The notes below the pieces were generated by a model that worked only from the letters and a program-made list of their open reading frames with translations, was not told the DNA's origin and made no database searches. DNA of 64,000 bases from Paenibacillus aceti (GTDB lineage: Bacteria; Bacillota; Bacilli; Paenibacillales; Paenibacillaceae). Below are positions 41,997 through 52,799 of this stretch, one piece after another (positions within the stretch are counted from its first letter, which is position 1; every line of letters starts with the position of its first letter). The DNA lies in assembly GCF_003614185.1 (NCBI RefSeq), contig NZ_KZ987724.1, positions 352,566 through 416,565 on the forward strand, read 5' to 3'. A program made the position numbers and the translations under genes.

Positions 41997-43364
41997 TTAG
42001 AATCCGGACAAATAACGGGCATACTCAATCACTTGCTTCACGGAGGGACGGATTTTGCTTCCGCCCATCGGTGTGTTATCATTCTTGGATGGTTTGGAAT
42101 TGACCTCGAGCAGCCAGATTCGTCCATGGTGATCGACGGCCAGATCGATACCCAGCTCACCGAAATGGGCTGAAATTTGCGCATCCACACCTCTGGCAAT
42201 ATCGAGCGCTGCCTTGCGCAGCTGGGCGCTAACCCGTGATTTGACCCCGATGGGCAGCGAGCTTCGGGAGACGGCTTCCTTGACAGTGCTGAGCGATCCG
42301 CCACGGGCCAGATTAGAGACGAAATGCTGGCTGCCAGCTGTTCGCGCCACGATCGAGGTGATATTCCATGCCCCGCTGCGGTTCTTCTGCACGAGGGCGC
42401 GGAAATCCACCGGGCGCCGATCACTCTCGATCAGAACAAGCCCCTGCTGAATCTGGTAGCGCGTCGTCTTCATTTTGGGTGATAATGCGGAATATAGCTT
42501 GGTGAGCGAAGAATAGACCTGTCTTTTCGTTCCCCCGACTAATGCGGTCATCGATTGATACCCTCCGCCTTCAAGCCGGGAGATACGTATGATCCCTTTA
42601 CCCAGGCTTCCTTTGATCGGCTTCAGGAATACGATTGGATGCTTGCCGCACATCATCTTCAGTGTCGGATACCCGCGGAACAGATGAGATTCAGGCAGGT
42701 AGCGCGATACGGATACATCCCGCCCCAGCGCGTCGAATACTTCGGTTTTATCGAGAAATTTTTCGTTGAAGAAATGGCTTCCATATCGGGATTTTACTTC
42801 TTTCATGAAATGCTGTACGCTAGGTTTATTCTCTAATTTGCGGGTGGTCAATCGATTGTAGAATACGTCTGCAGCCGGCACTGTAATCTGCTTCCATGAA
42901 TCACCGAAGACCCAGGCTTGCAAAGATTTCGATGTAGTTCCAATATGATTCGGTGTGAAGAAATAAACATACACTCCCTGACGCTGGCAGGCTTTCACGA
43001 GTTCTCTGCAGAACATCGTAATGGGACCGAAGGGTCTATCCGAAGCTCCTGCGTAATCTCTGCTGATTAATACTCCGACCAGTGGACCAAACTGTAGAGT
43101 GGTGGAGTGTGGACGATAGCTGAGCCGTAACGAGGAACGTGGCAGAACCCCCATTTTGCCGGCCAGTTCTTGGCTGATTCTTACGCCATCGAATCTGGCC
43201 AAGGGGATGACTTTGACGGTGTGCCGGAATGAGCCGAATGCGAGCTGTATAGGGTAATGGATCGGGATTCTCCATTGCCGGATCAGCTGTTCGCCCAGGA
43301 CAAGATAATCATTATCCAGCAGATTCGGACTCATAATCTGAACCTTTATTTTTTTGGAGGGCAT
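41997..43364 (-). CDS. YheC/YheD-family ATP-grasp protein (YheD-type, no. 1)
   Basis: This 455-residue protein is the first gene of the operon. The N-terminal beta-rich domain (IKVQIMSPNLLDNDYLVLGE… to about residue 100) is followed by the ATP-grasp core, with FGPLVGVLIS, VFLKPIKGSLGKGIIRIS, QQGLVLIESDRRPVDFRALVQK, SNLARGGS and DLAVDHHGRIWLLEVNSKP. ATG 43364 has AAGGAGA upstream, and a longer in-frame start at 43457 is less likely. It is divergent from yheB, as in B. subtilis where yheA-yheB lie next to yheC-yheD. Confidence 0.88.
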   Translation of the reverse strand: MPSKKIKVQIMSPNLLDNDYLVLGEQLIRQWRIPIHYPIQLAFGSFRHTVKVIPLARFDGVRISQELAGKMGVLPRSSLRLSYRPHSTTLQFGPLVGVLISRDYAGASDRPFGPITMFCRELVKACQRQGVYVYFFTPNHIGTTSKSLQAWVFGDSWKQITVPAADVFYNRLTTRKLENKPSVQHFMKEVKSRYGSHFFNEKFLDKTEVFDALGRDVSVSRYLPESHLFRGYPTLKMMCGKHPIVFLKPIKGSLGKGIIRISRLEGGGYQSMTALVGGTKRQVYSSLTKLYSALSPKMKTTRYQIQQGLVLIESDRRPVDFRALVQKNRSGAWNITSIVARTAGSQHFVSNLARGGSLSTVKEAVSRSSLPIGVKSRVSAQLRKAALDIARGVDAQISAHFGELGIDLAVDHHGRIWLLEVNSKPSKNDNTPMGGSKIRPSVKQVIEYARYLSGF

Positions 43365-43441
43365 GAAGCGTAAGTCTCCTTCCAAGCTTAAGCTTGATAT
43401 CCTGGATGCTAATAAGGGTATCTGCGTAAGTGCATGTAATG

Positions 43442-43469
43442 CATCATATGAGGACATAGAATCCTTGGT
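43442..43469 (-). promoter_or_regulatory. Possible sigma-K-like promoter for the YheC/D operon
   Basis: On the minus strand AC (43469-43468) is followed after 17 bases by CATATGATG (43450-43442), close to the sigma-K pattern AC-N16/17-CATANNNTA. It lies about 78 bases upstream of the first YheD start. A single visual match, so weak evidence. Confidence 0.3.
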
Positions 43470-43556
43470 GATTGACCCATGTTTGATTTCATTAGCCTAT
43501 TTCGGGATTTTAAGGAAGGCGCATTGGGGGGCCAAGGAGGAAGGAGGTACATACAA

Positions 43557-44720
43557 GTGAGTAATTGGGTATATATCATCGTAAGTGTGCTTGTCGCTGC
43601 CTTCGTCGGCGGGATCACGAATCATTTTGCGATTAAGATGCTGTTTCACCCAAGGAAGAAAATAATGATTGGCAAATTTCGAGTTCCATTCACTCCCGGG
43701 CTGATCCCGAAGCGCAGAGAGGATATCGCGGAGTCACTCGGGAATGTGGTCGCTGATTATCTGGTTACGACGGAAGGGCTACAGGAAATGGTGCTCAGGC
43801 CTTCCTTCAAGCTGCAGGTAGAGGAATATTTCCAGGGGTTGCTCCATAAATGGAGCGACAGCCCGCTCACTCTGAAGGAAGCGGCATTGACCGTATGGGA
43901 TGAAGACAAATGGGATACCTTCAAGCTGAAACTTAACGGTGTCGCCAATACCATGCTGGAACGGGGAATCGATCTGGTATGGGATCAATATGGCTTTGGT
44001 GAGAAGGCGCTCAAAGAGGTGATTCCCGGCTGGACGGAGGAGAACCGCGAGCGCTGGAGCGATATGGCGGCTGAGGCGCTGCTGCGGACGATTGAAGAGG
44101 AGCTGCTCTCTTCTGGAGGACAGCGGATGCTGTCGAAGATGGCGTCTGGCATGGCCGACCAGGCCGGAGGCTTCCTCGGCACGATGGCGGCGATCTTCAT
44201 GGACGAAGACAAGCTGGTGCGCAAGCTTACCCCTGTCTTAGTCCGGGCTCTGCGGAGCGAGGACACGAAGGCGAAGGTGGCGCGGGCAGTGAAGGACAGG
44301 CTGGAGCAGTATGCGGAGAAGTCTGTGGGCGAGTTCTTGGAACTATTGACTGGAGGGGAAGGCAAGGAGTGGCTGAAATCCCAACTCGGCAAGCTACCGC
44401 TGGATAAATGGGCAGGTATGGCCGGGGAAGCGAAGATTTCATCCTTGCTGGCACCATGGACTACGCAATTAGAGAATGCGATTCCTCCAGCGACAGATCG
44501 TATGCTAAGAGGAATCGTGCGCACCATCCCGCTAGCCATGCAGGCGATCCAGCTGCCTAAGCTGGTGCATGAGCAAGTGCAGAAATTCCCAATCGAGCTG
44601 CTGGAGGAAGTCATTCTCAGTGTGTCCGGCAAAGAGTTCCGCGCCATCACTTGGCTTGGCGTATTCCTCGGCGGGCTGATCGGTCTGTTCCAATCTCTGT
44701 TCATGCTATGGTGGCGCTAG
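43557..44720 (+). CDS. yheB: YheB-like DUF445-family membrane protein
   Basis: This 387-residue protein has an N-terminal helix (WVYIIVSVLVAAFVGGITN), the DUF445 signature NHFAIKMLFHPRKK and PFTPGLIPKRREDIAESLGNVVADYL, a long helical middle and a C-terminal membrane helix (FRAITWLGVFLGGLIGLFQSLFMLWW). Both ends thus lie in the membrane with a large soluble part. The family's function is unknown, and in B. subtilis it sits next to yheA and yheC/D as here. GTG 43557 is chosen for AAGGAGG nine bases upstream. Confidence 0.9.
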   Translation: MSNWVYIIVSVLVAAFVGGITNHFAIKMLFHPRKKIMIGKFRVPFTPGLIPKRREDIAESLGNVVADYLVTTEGLQEMVLRPSFKLQVEEYFQGLLHKWSDSPLTLKEAALTVWDEDKWDTFKLKLNGVANTMLERGIDLVWDQYGFGEKALKEVIPGWTEENRERWSDMAAEALLRTIEEELLSSGGQRMLSKMASGMADQAGGFLGTMAAIFMDEDKLVRKLTPVLVRALRSEDTKAKVARAVKDRLEQYAEKSVGEFLELLTGGEGKEWLKSQLGKLPLDKWAGMAGEAKISSLLAPWTTQLENAIPPATDRMLRGIVRTIPLAMQAIQLPKLVHEQVQKFPIELLEEVILSVSGKEFRAITWLGVFLGGLIGLFQSLFMLWWR

Positions 44721-44802
44721 ATAGTGGTATTCCTGTAAAGTTGAAGTTACTGCCCGCTGGGGCTCAAAGTCTGCCGGGGTGTGGGGGTTCACGCCAGCAA
44801 AG

Positions 44803-44980
44803 CCTGCAAATATGCAGGAATTTCGCAGCTTTGACCACCCGGGAGAGTAAATTCCTGCGAAAATGCATCTTTTTTCCTCAAATCTGCCTCATTTCGGTGA
44901 AAAAGAGCTAAAAGCCTGCATATTTGCAGGAATTCGCTAAGAACCGATGGTTTTATGCGCAAAAGCCTGCATTTTTGCAG
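44803..44980. repeat. Cluster of family-A inverted repeats
   Basis: In the 400-base gap between yheB and yheA lie CCTGCA-AATA-TGCAGG (44803-44818), a degenerate unit near 44853, CCTGCA-TATT-TGCAGG (44915-44930) and a half-degenerate unit (44966-44980). Flanks include AATT and AAAGC/GCTTTT as in the first cluster at 504-680. Otherwise I see nothing in 44721-45124 except the yheA ribosome site. Confidence 0.85.
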
Positions 44981-45124
44981 TTTTCGAACCTGCCCAGGGG
45001 CTAGCACGAGGAATCTGGTACAGGTAAGTTAACAGGGAAAGTTAGTATGGTGCGGTTAATGTGGTGGTTTGCACGGTAGTTCAAGAAGACCAAATATCGT
45101 AGGAGTAAATGGAGGAAATAGAAC

Positions 45125-45475
45125 ATGATTATTTATGATAAAGCGAATGAGTTGGCAAAAACGTTGCGAGAGAGCCAGGAGGTAGCCGATATCAAATCAG
45201 CAATGAAGCTGATCGAGCTCGATGTGGATAGTAAGCGGATGCTCGATGAGTTCCGTGCCCAGCAGGAGCAATTGCAGCAGCGGATGATGGCTGGGGATAT
45301 GCCATCTCAAGAAGAGATGGGCCAGATGGAGAAGCAGTTCGAGAGCCTCAGCCTCAACCTGAACATCCGTCGGCTGTTCGATGCGGAGCGCCGCTTGAGC
45401 GTCATTATCCAGGACGTGAACAAGATTATTACGGATAGCCTGCAAGACTTGTACGGCCCATCGATCCAAGGCTAA
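45125..45475 (+). CDS. yheA: YheA-like YlbF-family protein
   Basis: This 116-residue helical protein has IIYDKANELAKTLRESQEVADI, SKRMLDEFRAQQEQLQQRMM and FESLSLNLNIRRLFDAERRLSVIIQDVNKII. This is the YheA (UPF0342) branch of the YlbF/YmcA family; the length matches. YlbF and YmcA form a complex that affects RNA processing and development in Bacillus, but the role of YheA is not known. GGAGGAAATAGAAC precedes the ATG. Confidence 0.92.
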   Translation: MIIYDKANELAKTLRESQEVADIKSAMKLIELDVDSKRMLDEFRAQQEQLQQRMMAGDMPSQEEMGQMEKQFESLSLNLNIRRLFDAERRLSVIIQDVNKIITDSLQDLYGPSIQG

Positions 45476-45652
45476 GGCGAGCATCAGTAGCATTTAAGTA
45501 TCGTCCTAAGTACCAGCATCACCAAAGCATACAGGGTGGGAAAATTAATCTTTCATATTATTCTCGCTTCCTTCATAGAGTAGAAATATAGATTCCATGT
45601 ACGAGCCTATGGGATGCTGTCTATTCCAAGAAATGAAGGAGCTGTAGATAAG

Positions 45653-45952
45653 ATGAAGGTTGTCAAGAAGAAGAGTAAATGGAAACACGCTGTGTATCTG
45701 ATTCTAGCCTTGGCTATGCTGGTATATGCTGTTCCGCTGATTAAGCTGTCGCCAAGCGAAGGTTGGGTATTCTGGTTCGGGATCGTCTGGGCGGCCTTTG
45801 CCCTGCTTGTGGTGGGAGCGCATTTACATTTCCTGTTAGGGGTTAATGAAGAGAAGCAGCGTGCCCTCGATGCCGTCCGCCGCGCCAAGCTGAAGGAGTG
45901 GCAGAGCAAATGGGGAGCCGAGGATCGGCAGAACCAGAGCCATAGCCTGTAA
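45653..45952 (+). CDS. Small membrane protein
   Basis: This 99-residue protein has two hydrophobic helices (HAVYLILALAMLVYAVPLI and WVFWFGIVWAAFALLVVGAHLHFLLG) and a charged C-terminal helix (EEKQRALDAVRRAKLKEWQ). ATG 45653 has GAAGGAG upstream, and 45614 is an in-frame alternative. It is unassigned, and stands alone between yheA and the repeat-rich gap. Confidence 0.65.
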   Translation: MKVVKKKSKWKHAVYLILALAMLVYAVPLIKLSPSEGWVFWFGIVWAAFALLVVGAHLHFLLGVNEEKQRALDAVRRAKLKEWQSKWGAEDRQNQSHSL

Positions 45953-45983
45953 GCAAAACGGTCCAATCTCAACAACAGGTCGC

Positions 45984-46114
45984 TAACGAAACAGGGGCGC
46001 TATTGCTGCGAAATTACGAGCATTTGAAATCCAACGAAACACCAGATCGTTATTCCCGCAAAACAGGGGCGAAGCTGCTCCAAATGAGCATACTAACGAT
46101 AGCAGGTTTCGTTA
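45984..46114. repeat. Cluster of family-B inverted repeats (TAACGA-N9-TCGTTA)
   Basis: Units at 45984 (degenerate right arm), 46032-46052 (CAACGA…TCGTTA, spacer AACACCAGA) and 46094-46114 (TAACGA-TAGCAGGTT-TCGTTA) lie in the gap before the sugar operon. GCAAAA or GCAAA-like strings stand beside the arms. They are the same family as at 16558 and 56460. Confidence 0.8.
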
Positions 46115-46293
46115 GAAAGTGAGAAGGCGTCAATATGCCTAAATAGCGTTACCCAGTTTCATTAGATCCATCTCTAGTAAACGCGAATCTTCCGGTTGAT
46201 TTTAAACAGGAGGGTTCGCGTTTTTGTCTATAAAATGGTGTTTCCAACAAAATCGATCAGGCCAACAATCCAGAGAATCTACTATAACGAGAT

Positions 46294-46309
46294 TTTTTAC
46301 TGGTAAAAA
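46294..46309. promoter_or_regulatory. Palindrome upstream of sugar operon (LacI-type operator candidate 1)
   Basis: TTTTTACTGGTAAAAA is palindromic except for its central pair and resembles ATTTTACCGATAAAAT at 46423-46438. A further half-match (ATTTTACC) begins at 46317. Paired symmetrical sites suit the LacI-type regulator encoded at the operon end. Confidence 0.5.
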
Positions 46310-46422
46310 CAATTGCATTTTACCAAATAAATATTGTAAAAAATAGCGCTTATCAGCCTATTAATCATCCGTTTACCTATAATTTATACCTCAAATAACA
46401 GAATAAGGGTAATTTATGATGA

Positions 46423-46438
46423 ATTTTACCGATAAAAT
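46423..46438. promoter_or_regulatory. Palindrome upstream of -35 (LacI-type operator candidate 2)
   Basis: ATTTTACCGATAAAAT has a central CG and nearly perfect symmetry, as is usual for LacI-family operators. It ends four bases before the -35 box at 46442. Confidence 0.5.
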
Positions 46439-46441
46439 GTA

Positions 46442-46471
46442 TTGACTTTTTACTAAGATAAAAAATATAAT
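46442..46471 (+). promoter_or_regulatory. Sigma-A-type promoter of the sugar operon
   Basis: TTGACT (46442-46447) and TATAAT (46466-46471) are separated by 18 bases in a strongly AT-rich stretch. Transcription would start near 46478, just ahead of the cre-like site. Confidence 0.7.
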
Positions 46472-46484
46472 TAAAAGCATAAAA

Positions 46485-46500
46485 ACGAATACGCTTTCAT
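46485..46500. promoter_or_regulatory. cre-like site (CcpA)
   Basis: Read on the minus strand, ATGAAAGCGTATTCGT fits the cre consensus WTGNAANCGNWNNCWW at every fixed position except one W. It lies just after the predicted start point, where CcpA binding would block transcription when better sugars are present. It could instead bind the local LacI-type regulator. Confidence 0.6.
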
Positions 46501-46627
46501 AACAACTTCAGGCAAGGAGGTGCGGTCCGGCAGTAACTTTTATCCGTCATAAATCGGCTGTGTGGAGTGATGTTCAGGATTCAGCGTAGTGCTTAAGATT
46601 TGTAAATCAAATTTAGGGGGGCCTTAC

Positions 46628-47869
46628 ATGCTGAGAGTAAAAGGAACAGGAAAATCATTATTGATTACGATGCTGCTAGTTTGTCTGACTTTAACGGCTT
46701 GCGGAGGAGGATCTGGAGGAAAGGCGGCGGATCAGGGCGGTAAACAGACGATTCGATTTGCTACTTGGGATTCGGAGGATAACCTGACTCTGCAGCAGGA
46801 ACTGATCGATCAATTTAATGAGACCCATACGGATATTCAAGTGAGTCTGGAAGCTTATGGTAGTGATTATGATACGAAGATTACGGCTGGAATGGGAGCG
46901 AAGGACGCGCCGGATGTGATGTACATGTGGAACTATCCGACATATAAAGATGCGCTGGAGCCTTTGGATTCCTATATCGAGCAGGAGGGTGGCAGCTTCA
47001 AGGACAATTTCTATGAGACATTGTGGAATTATAACTCGGCCGATGGGCAGATTTTAGGCTTGCCAGTAGGTTATACCACCCATGTAGTCTACTATAACAA
47101 GGACTTATTCGATGCAGCTGGAGTTCCTTATCCACAGGATGGATGGACATGGGCGGATCTGCAGGAGGCAGCCAAGAAGCTGAGCGACAAGGCGGAGAAT
47201 ATTAGCGGCTTCGCGTTCTCGGGTAAGCCTGACCCTTATGATTTCGAGATGTTCCTATGGGGCAATGGCGCTTCCTACATCGATGATCAGGGGAATCTTG
47301 AAGGAAATCTGAACAGCCCTAAATCGATCGAGGTATTAACCATGTTCCAAAACATGCTGAAAGAAGGCTATGCGATCACGACGGAAGGCTCTGGAGCAAC
47401 GGAGATGAAGTCGGGTAAGGTAGCGATGTTCACCAACGGTGCATGGTCTATCGCTAGTCTGCGGGAAGCAGGCATTAACTTCGGAGTAGTTGAATTACCT
47501 AAATTTAAAGATGGAAGCGCTGTCAGCGTAGTATCCTCCTCAGGCATCTCGATGTCGAAGGAATCGAGCAAGAAGGATGCCGCCTGGGAATTCATTAAAT
47601 TCTGGACGAGTGAAGAAGCGAACAAGGCGCGCATAGATTACGAGCTTCCAGTATTGAAGACCGTAGTCGAGAGCGAGCAATTGCAGAATGACGATATGAA
47701 GCGAGTGTTCTATCACATGCTTGAGATGAGTGAGAAATACACACCAGCTTCCTTCAAGGTAGACAACTGGAGTGAAATATCCGAGAATTTGCAGCTGGCA
47801 TTCGAACAGATTTTTAATCCGAGCACCTTGATGGACCCGAAGACAGTTCTGGATGACGCGGCGCAATAG
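46628..47869 (+). CDS. ABC sugar-binding lipoprotein
   Basis: This 413-residue protein has a lipoprotein signal (lipobox LTACG) and the family 1 extracellular solute-binding pattern: TIRFATWDSEDNLTLQQELI, APDVMYMWNYPTYKDALEPLD, GLPVGYTTHVVYYNKDLFDAAG and MKSGKVAMFTNGAWSI. It captures an oligosaccharide outside the membrane for the two permeases that follow. ATG 46628 has AGGGGGGCC upstream. The end after PKTVLDDAAQ is slightly shorter than is common in the family. It is the first gene of the operon under the promoter at 46442. Confidence 0.92.
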   Translation: MLRVKGTGKSLLITMLLVCLTLTACGGGSGGKAADQGGKQTIRFATWDSEDNLTLQQELIDQFNETHTDIQVSLEAYGSDYDTKITAGMGAKDAPDVMYMWNYPTYKDALEPLDSYIEQEGGSFKDNFYETLWNYNSADGQILGLPVGYTTHVVYYNKDLFDAAGVPYPQDGWTWADLQEAAKKLSDKAENISGFAFSGKPDPYDFEMFLWGNGASYIDDQGNLEGNLNSPKSIEVLTMFQNMLKEGYAITTEGSGATEMKSGKVAMFTNGAWSIASLREAGINFGVVELPKFKDGSAVSVVSSSGISMSKESSKKDAAWEFIKFWTSEEANKARIDYELPVLKTVVESEQLQNDDMKRVFYHMLEMSEKYTPASFKVDNWSEISENLQLAFEQIFNPSTLMDPKTVLDDAAQ

Positions 47870-47891
47870 CAATACAATACGGAGGTTAGCT

Positions 47892-48833
47892 ATGGAACAA
47901 GCAGCCAAACGCTTCAAAAGATCCCGCAGATTAGGGAAATGGACCCCTTACTTATTTATATCTCCTTGGATCGTCGGGATCTTGCTGTTTACGGTAGGGC
48001 CGTTGATATTTTCGCTAATCATGAGCTTCTTCAATTGGCCCGTCACTTCCAAGCCGAAGTTCATCGGGCTGGACAATTACTCCAAAATGTTCACAGATGA
48101 TCCTCAATTCTATAAGTCATTGTGGATTACATTGAAGTTTGCGGTTTTCTATGTCCCGCTCAGTCTGGGCATCTCATTGATCCTAGCCCTGCTCATCACG
48201 CAGCATGTGAAGGGCGTCAAAATATTCCGCACCATCTTCTACCTGCCAGCAGTCGTATCCGGCGTTGCGGTATCGATCATTTGGGGCTGGATTTTCAATA
48301 CGAAATACGGCATTTTGAACTATGCCTTATCTCTGCTCGGCATCGAGGGGCCCAAATGGCTGGTCGATCCGAATAGCGCGATTATCTCCATCGTCATTGC
48401 CAGCGCGTGGGGTGTCGGCACGATGATGCTGATCTTCTACACGAATATTAAAGGCATTTCGCCCGATTTATACGAATCGGCAGCGATTGACGGGGCAGGG
48501 CCCTTCCGCCAGTTCAGAAGCATCACCTTGCCGCTGATTACGCCGACCTTATTTTTTAACCTGATCACATCAACGATCTCTGCCTTACAGCAATTGACCC
48601 TTGTCCTGCTGTTAACGAACGGCGGGCCGCTCAAATCGACTTATTTCTACGGGCTATTCGTATACAACAATGCGTTCAAGCATCATAAGCTCGGTTACGC
48701 CAGTGCGAATGCCTGGTTCATGTTCATTATCATCCTGTTGCTAACAGCGTTGATCTTTAGATCTTCCTCAGTCTGGGTGTTCTATGAGAATGAAGTGAAG
48801 AATAAGCCTGCGCGGGGAGGAAAGGGCAAATGA
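47892..48833 (+). CDS. ABC sugar permease (MalF/UgpA-type)
   Basis: This 313-residue protein has six membrane helices and the ABC-ATPase-contacting EAA loop YESAAIDGAGPFRQFRSITLPL near residue 205. The opening WTPYLFISPWIVGILLFTVGPL is typical of the first carbohydrate permease. ATG 47892 follows CGGAGG by seven bases. It overlaps the second permease by ATGA. No ATPase gene is present in the operon, so a shared ATPase such as MsmX is expected. Confidence 0.92.
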   Translation: MEQAAKRFKRSRRLGKWTPYLFISPWIVGILLFTVGPLIFSLIMSFFNWPVTSKPKFIGLDNYSKMFTDDPQFYKSLWITLKFAVFYVPLSLGISLILALLITQHVKGVKIFRTIFYLPAVVSGVAVSIIWGWIFNTKYGILNYALSLLGIEGPKWLVDPNSAIISIVIASAWGVGTMMLIFYTNIKGISPDLYESAAIDGAGPFRQFRSITLPLITPTLFFNLITSTISALQQLTLVLLLTNGGPLKSTYFYGLFVYNNAFKHHKLGYASANAWFMFIIILLLTALIFRSSSVWVFYENEVKNKPARGGKGK

Positions 48834-49651
48834 AGACTTCAGCCTGGTACAAAACCATTATATATTCTCTACTAGTGTTGTTCTCGGTCTATTTTTTGTT
48901 TCCTTTTATCTGGATTGTGCTGACTGCCTTGAAGACTGAAGCGGAGGTTTACCAGTATCCGCTGGTGTTCTTCCCGAGTGAGTGGAAATTCTCCAACTTC
49001 ATCGACGCCTGGAATGCTCAGCCCTTCAGCAAATATTTGCTGAATTCCGTAACGATCACAGTATTGACGACCATCGGGCAGATTATTTCCTGCTCCATGA
49101 TCGCCTATGGCTTCTCCAGATATGAATTCAAGTTCAAGAATGGACTTTTCATCCTGCTGCTAGCGACGATGATGATTCCCTGGGACGTTACGATGATCCC
49201 GCTCTACATGCAGTTCAACCTGTTCGGCTGGATCAATACACTTAAACCGCTGATTATACCTGCCTTTTTCGGGTCGGCCTATTATGTCTTTCTGCTGCGG
49301 CAATTCCTAATGGGGGTGCCCAAAGAACTGGAGCATGCGGCCAAGATCGACGGGGCGAATGACTTCCAGACATACTCGAGAATATTCATGCCGATTATGA
49401 AGGCGCCGTTAACACTGATCGCCGTCTTGAACATGCTCAGCGTGTGGAATGACTATCTGGGACCACTCATCTTCCTGCAGGATCGCTCGAAGTACACATT
49501 GGCCTTAGGTCTGGCTGCGTTCAAGGGTGTTCATGAATTGCAGATTATTCCGATTATGTCGATTACGATCTTGATGATTATTCCGCCAGTTATCGCTTTC
49601 TTATTTGCACAGAAATATATCGTTGAAGGGATTAGCGGTGCTATTAAATAA
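48830..49651 (+). CDS. ABC sugar permease (MalG/UgpE-type)
   Basis: This 273-residue protein has six membrane helices and the EAA loop ELEHAAKIDGANDFQTYSRIFMPI near residue 165. The opening IIYSLLVLFSVYFLFPFIWIVLTALKT is characteristic. It pairs with the upstream permease (ATGA overlap) to form the membrane channel for the captured sugar. Confidence 0.92.
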   Translation: MKTSAWYKTIIYSLLVLFSVYFLFPFIWIVLTALKTEAEVYQYPLVFFPSEWKFSNFIDAWNAQPFSKYLLNSVTITVLTTIGQIISCSMIAYGFSRYEFKFKNGLFILLLATMMIPWDVTMIPLYMQFNLFGWINTLKPLIIPAFFGSAYYVFLLRQFLMGVPKELEHAAKIDGANDFQTYSRIFMPIMKAPLTLIAVLNMLSVWNDYLGPLIFLQDRSKYTLALGLAAFKGVHELQIIPIMSITILMIIPPVIAFLFAQKYIVEGISGAIK

Positions 49652-49672
49652 CAGCTGTCATGCTCTGCATAG

Positions 49673-52795
<3,123 letters not shown>

Positions 52796-52799
52796 GGCC

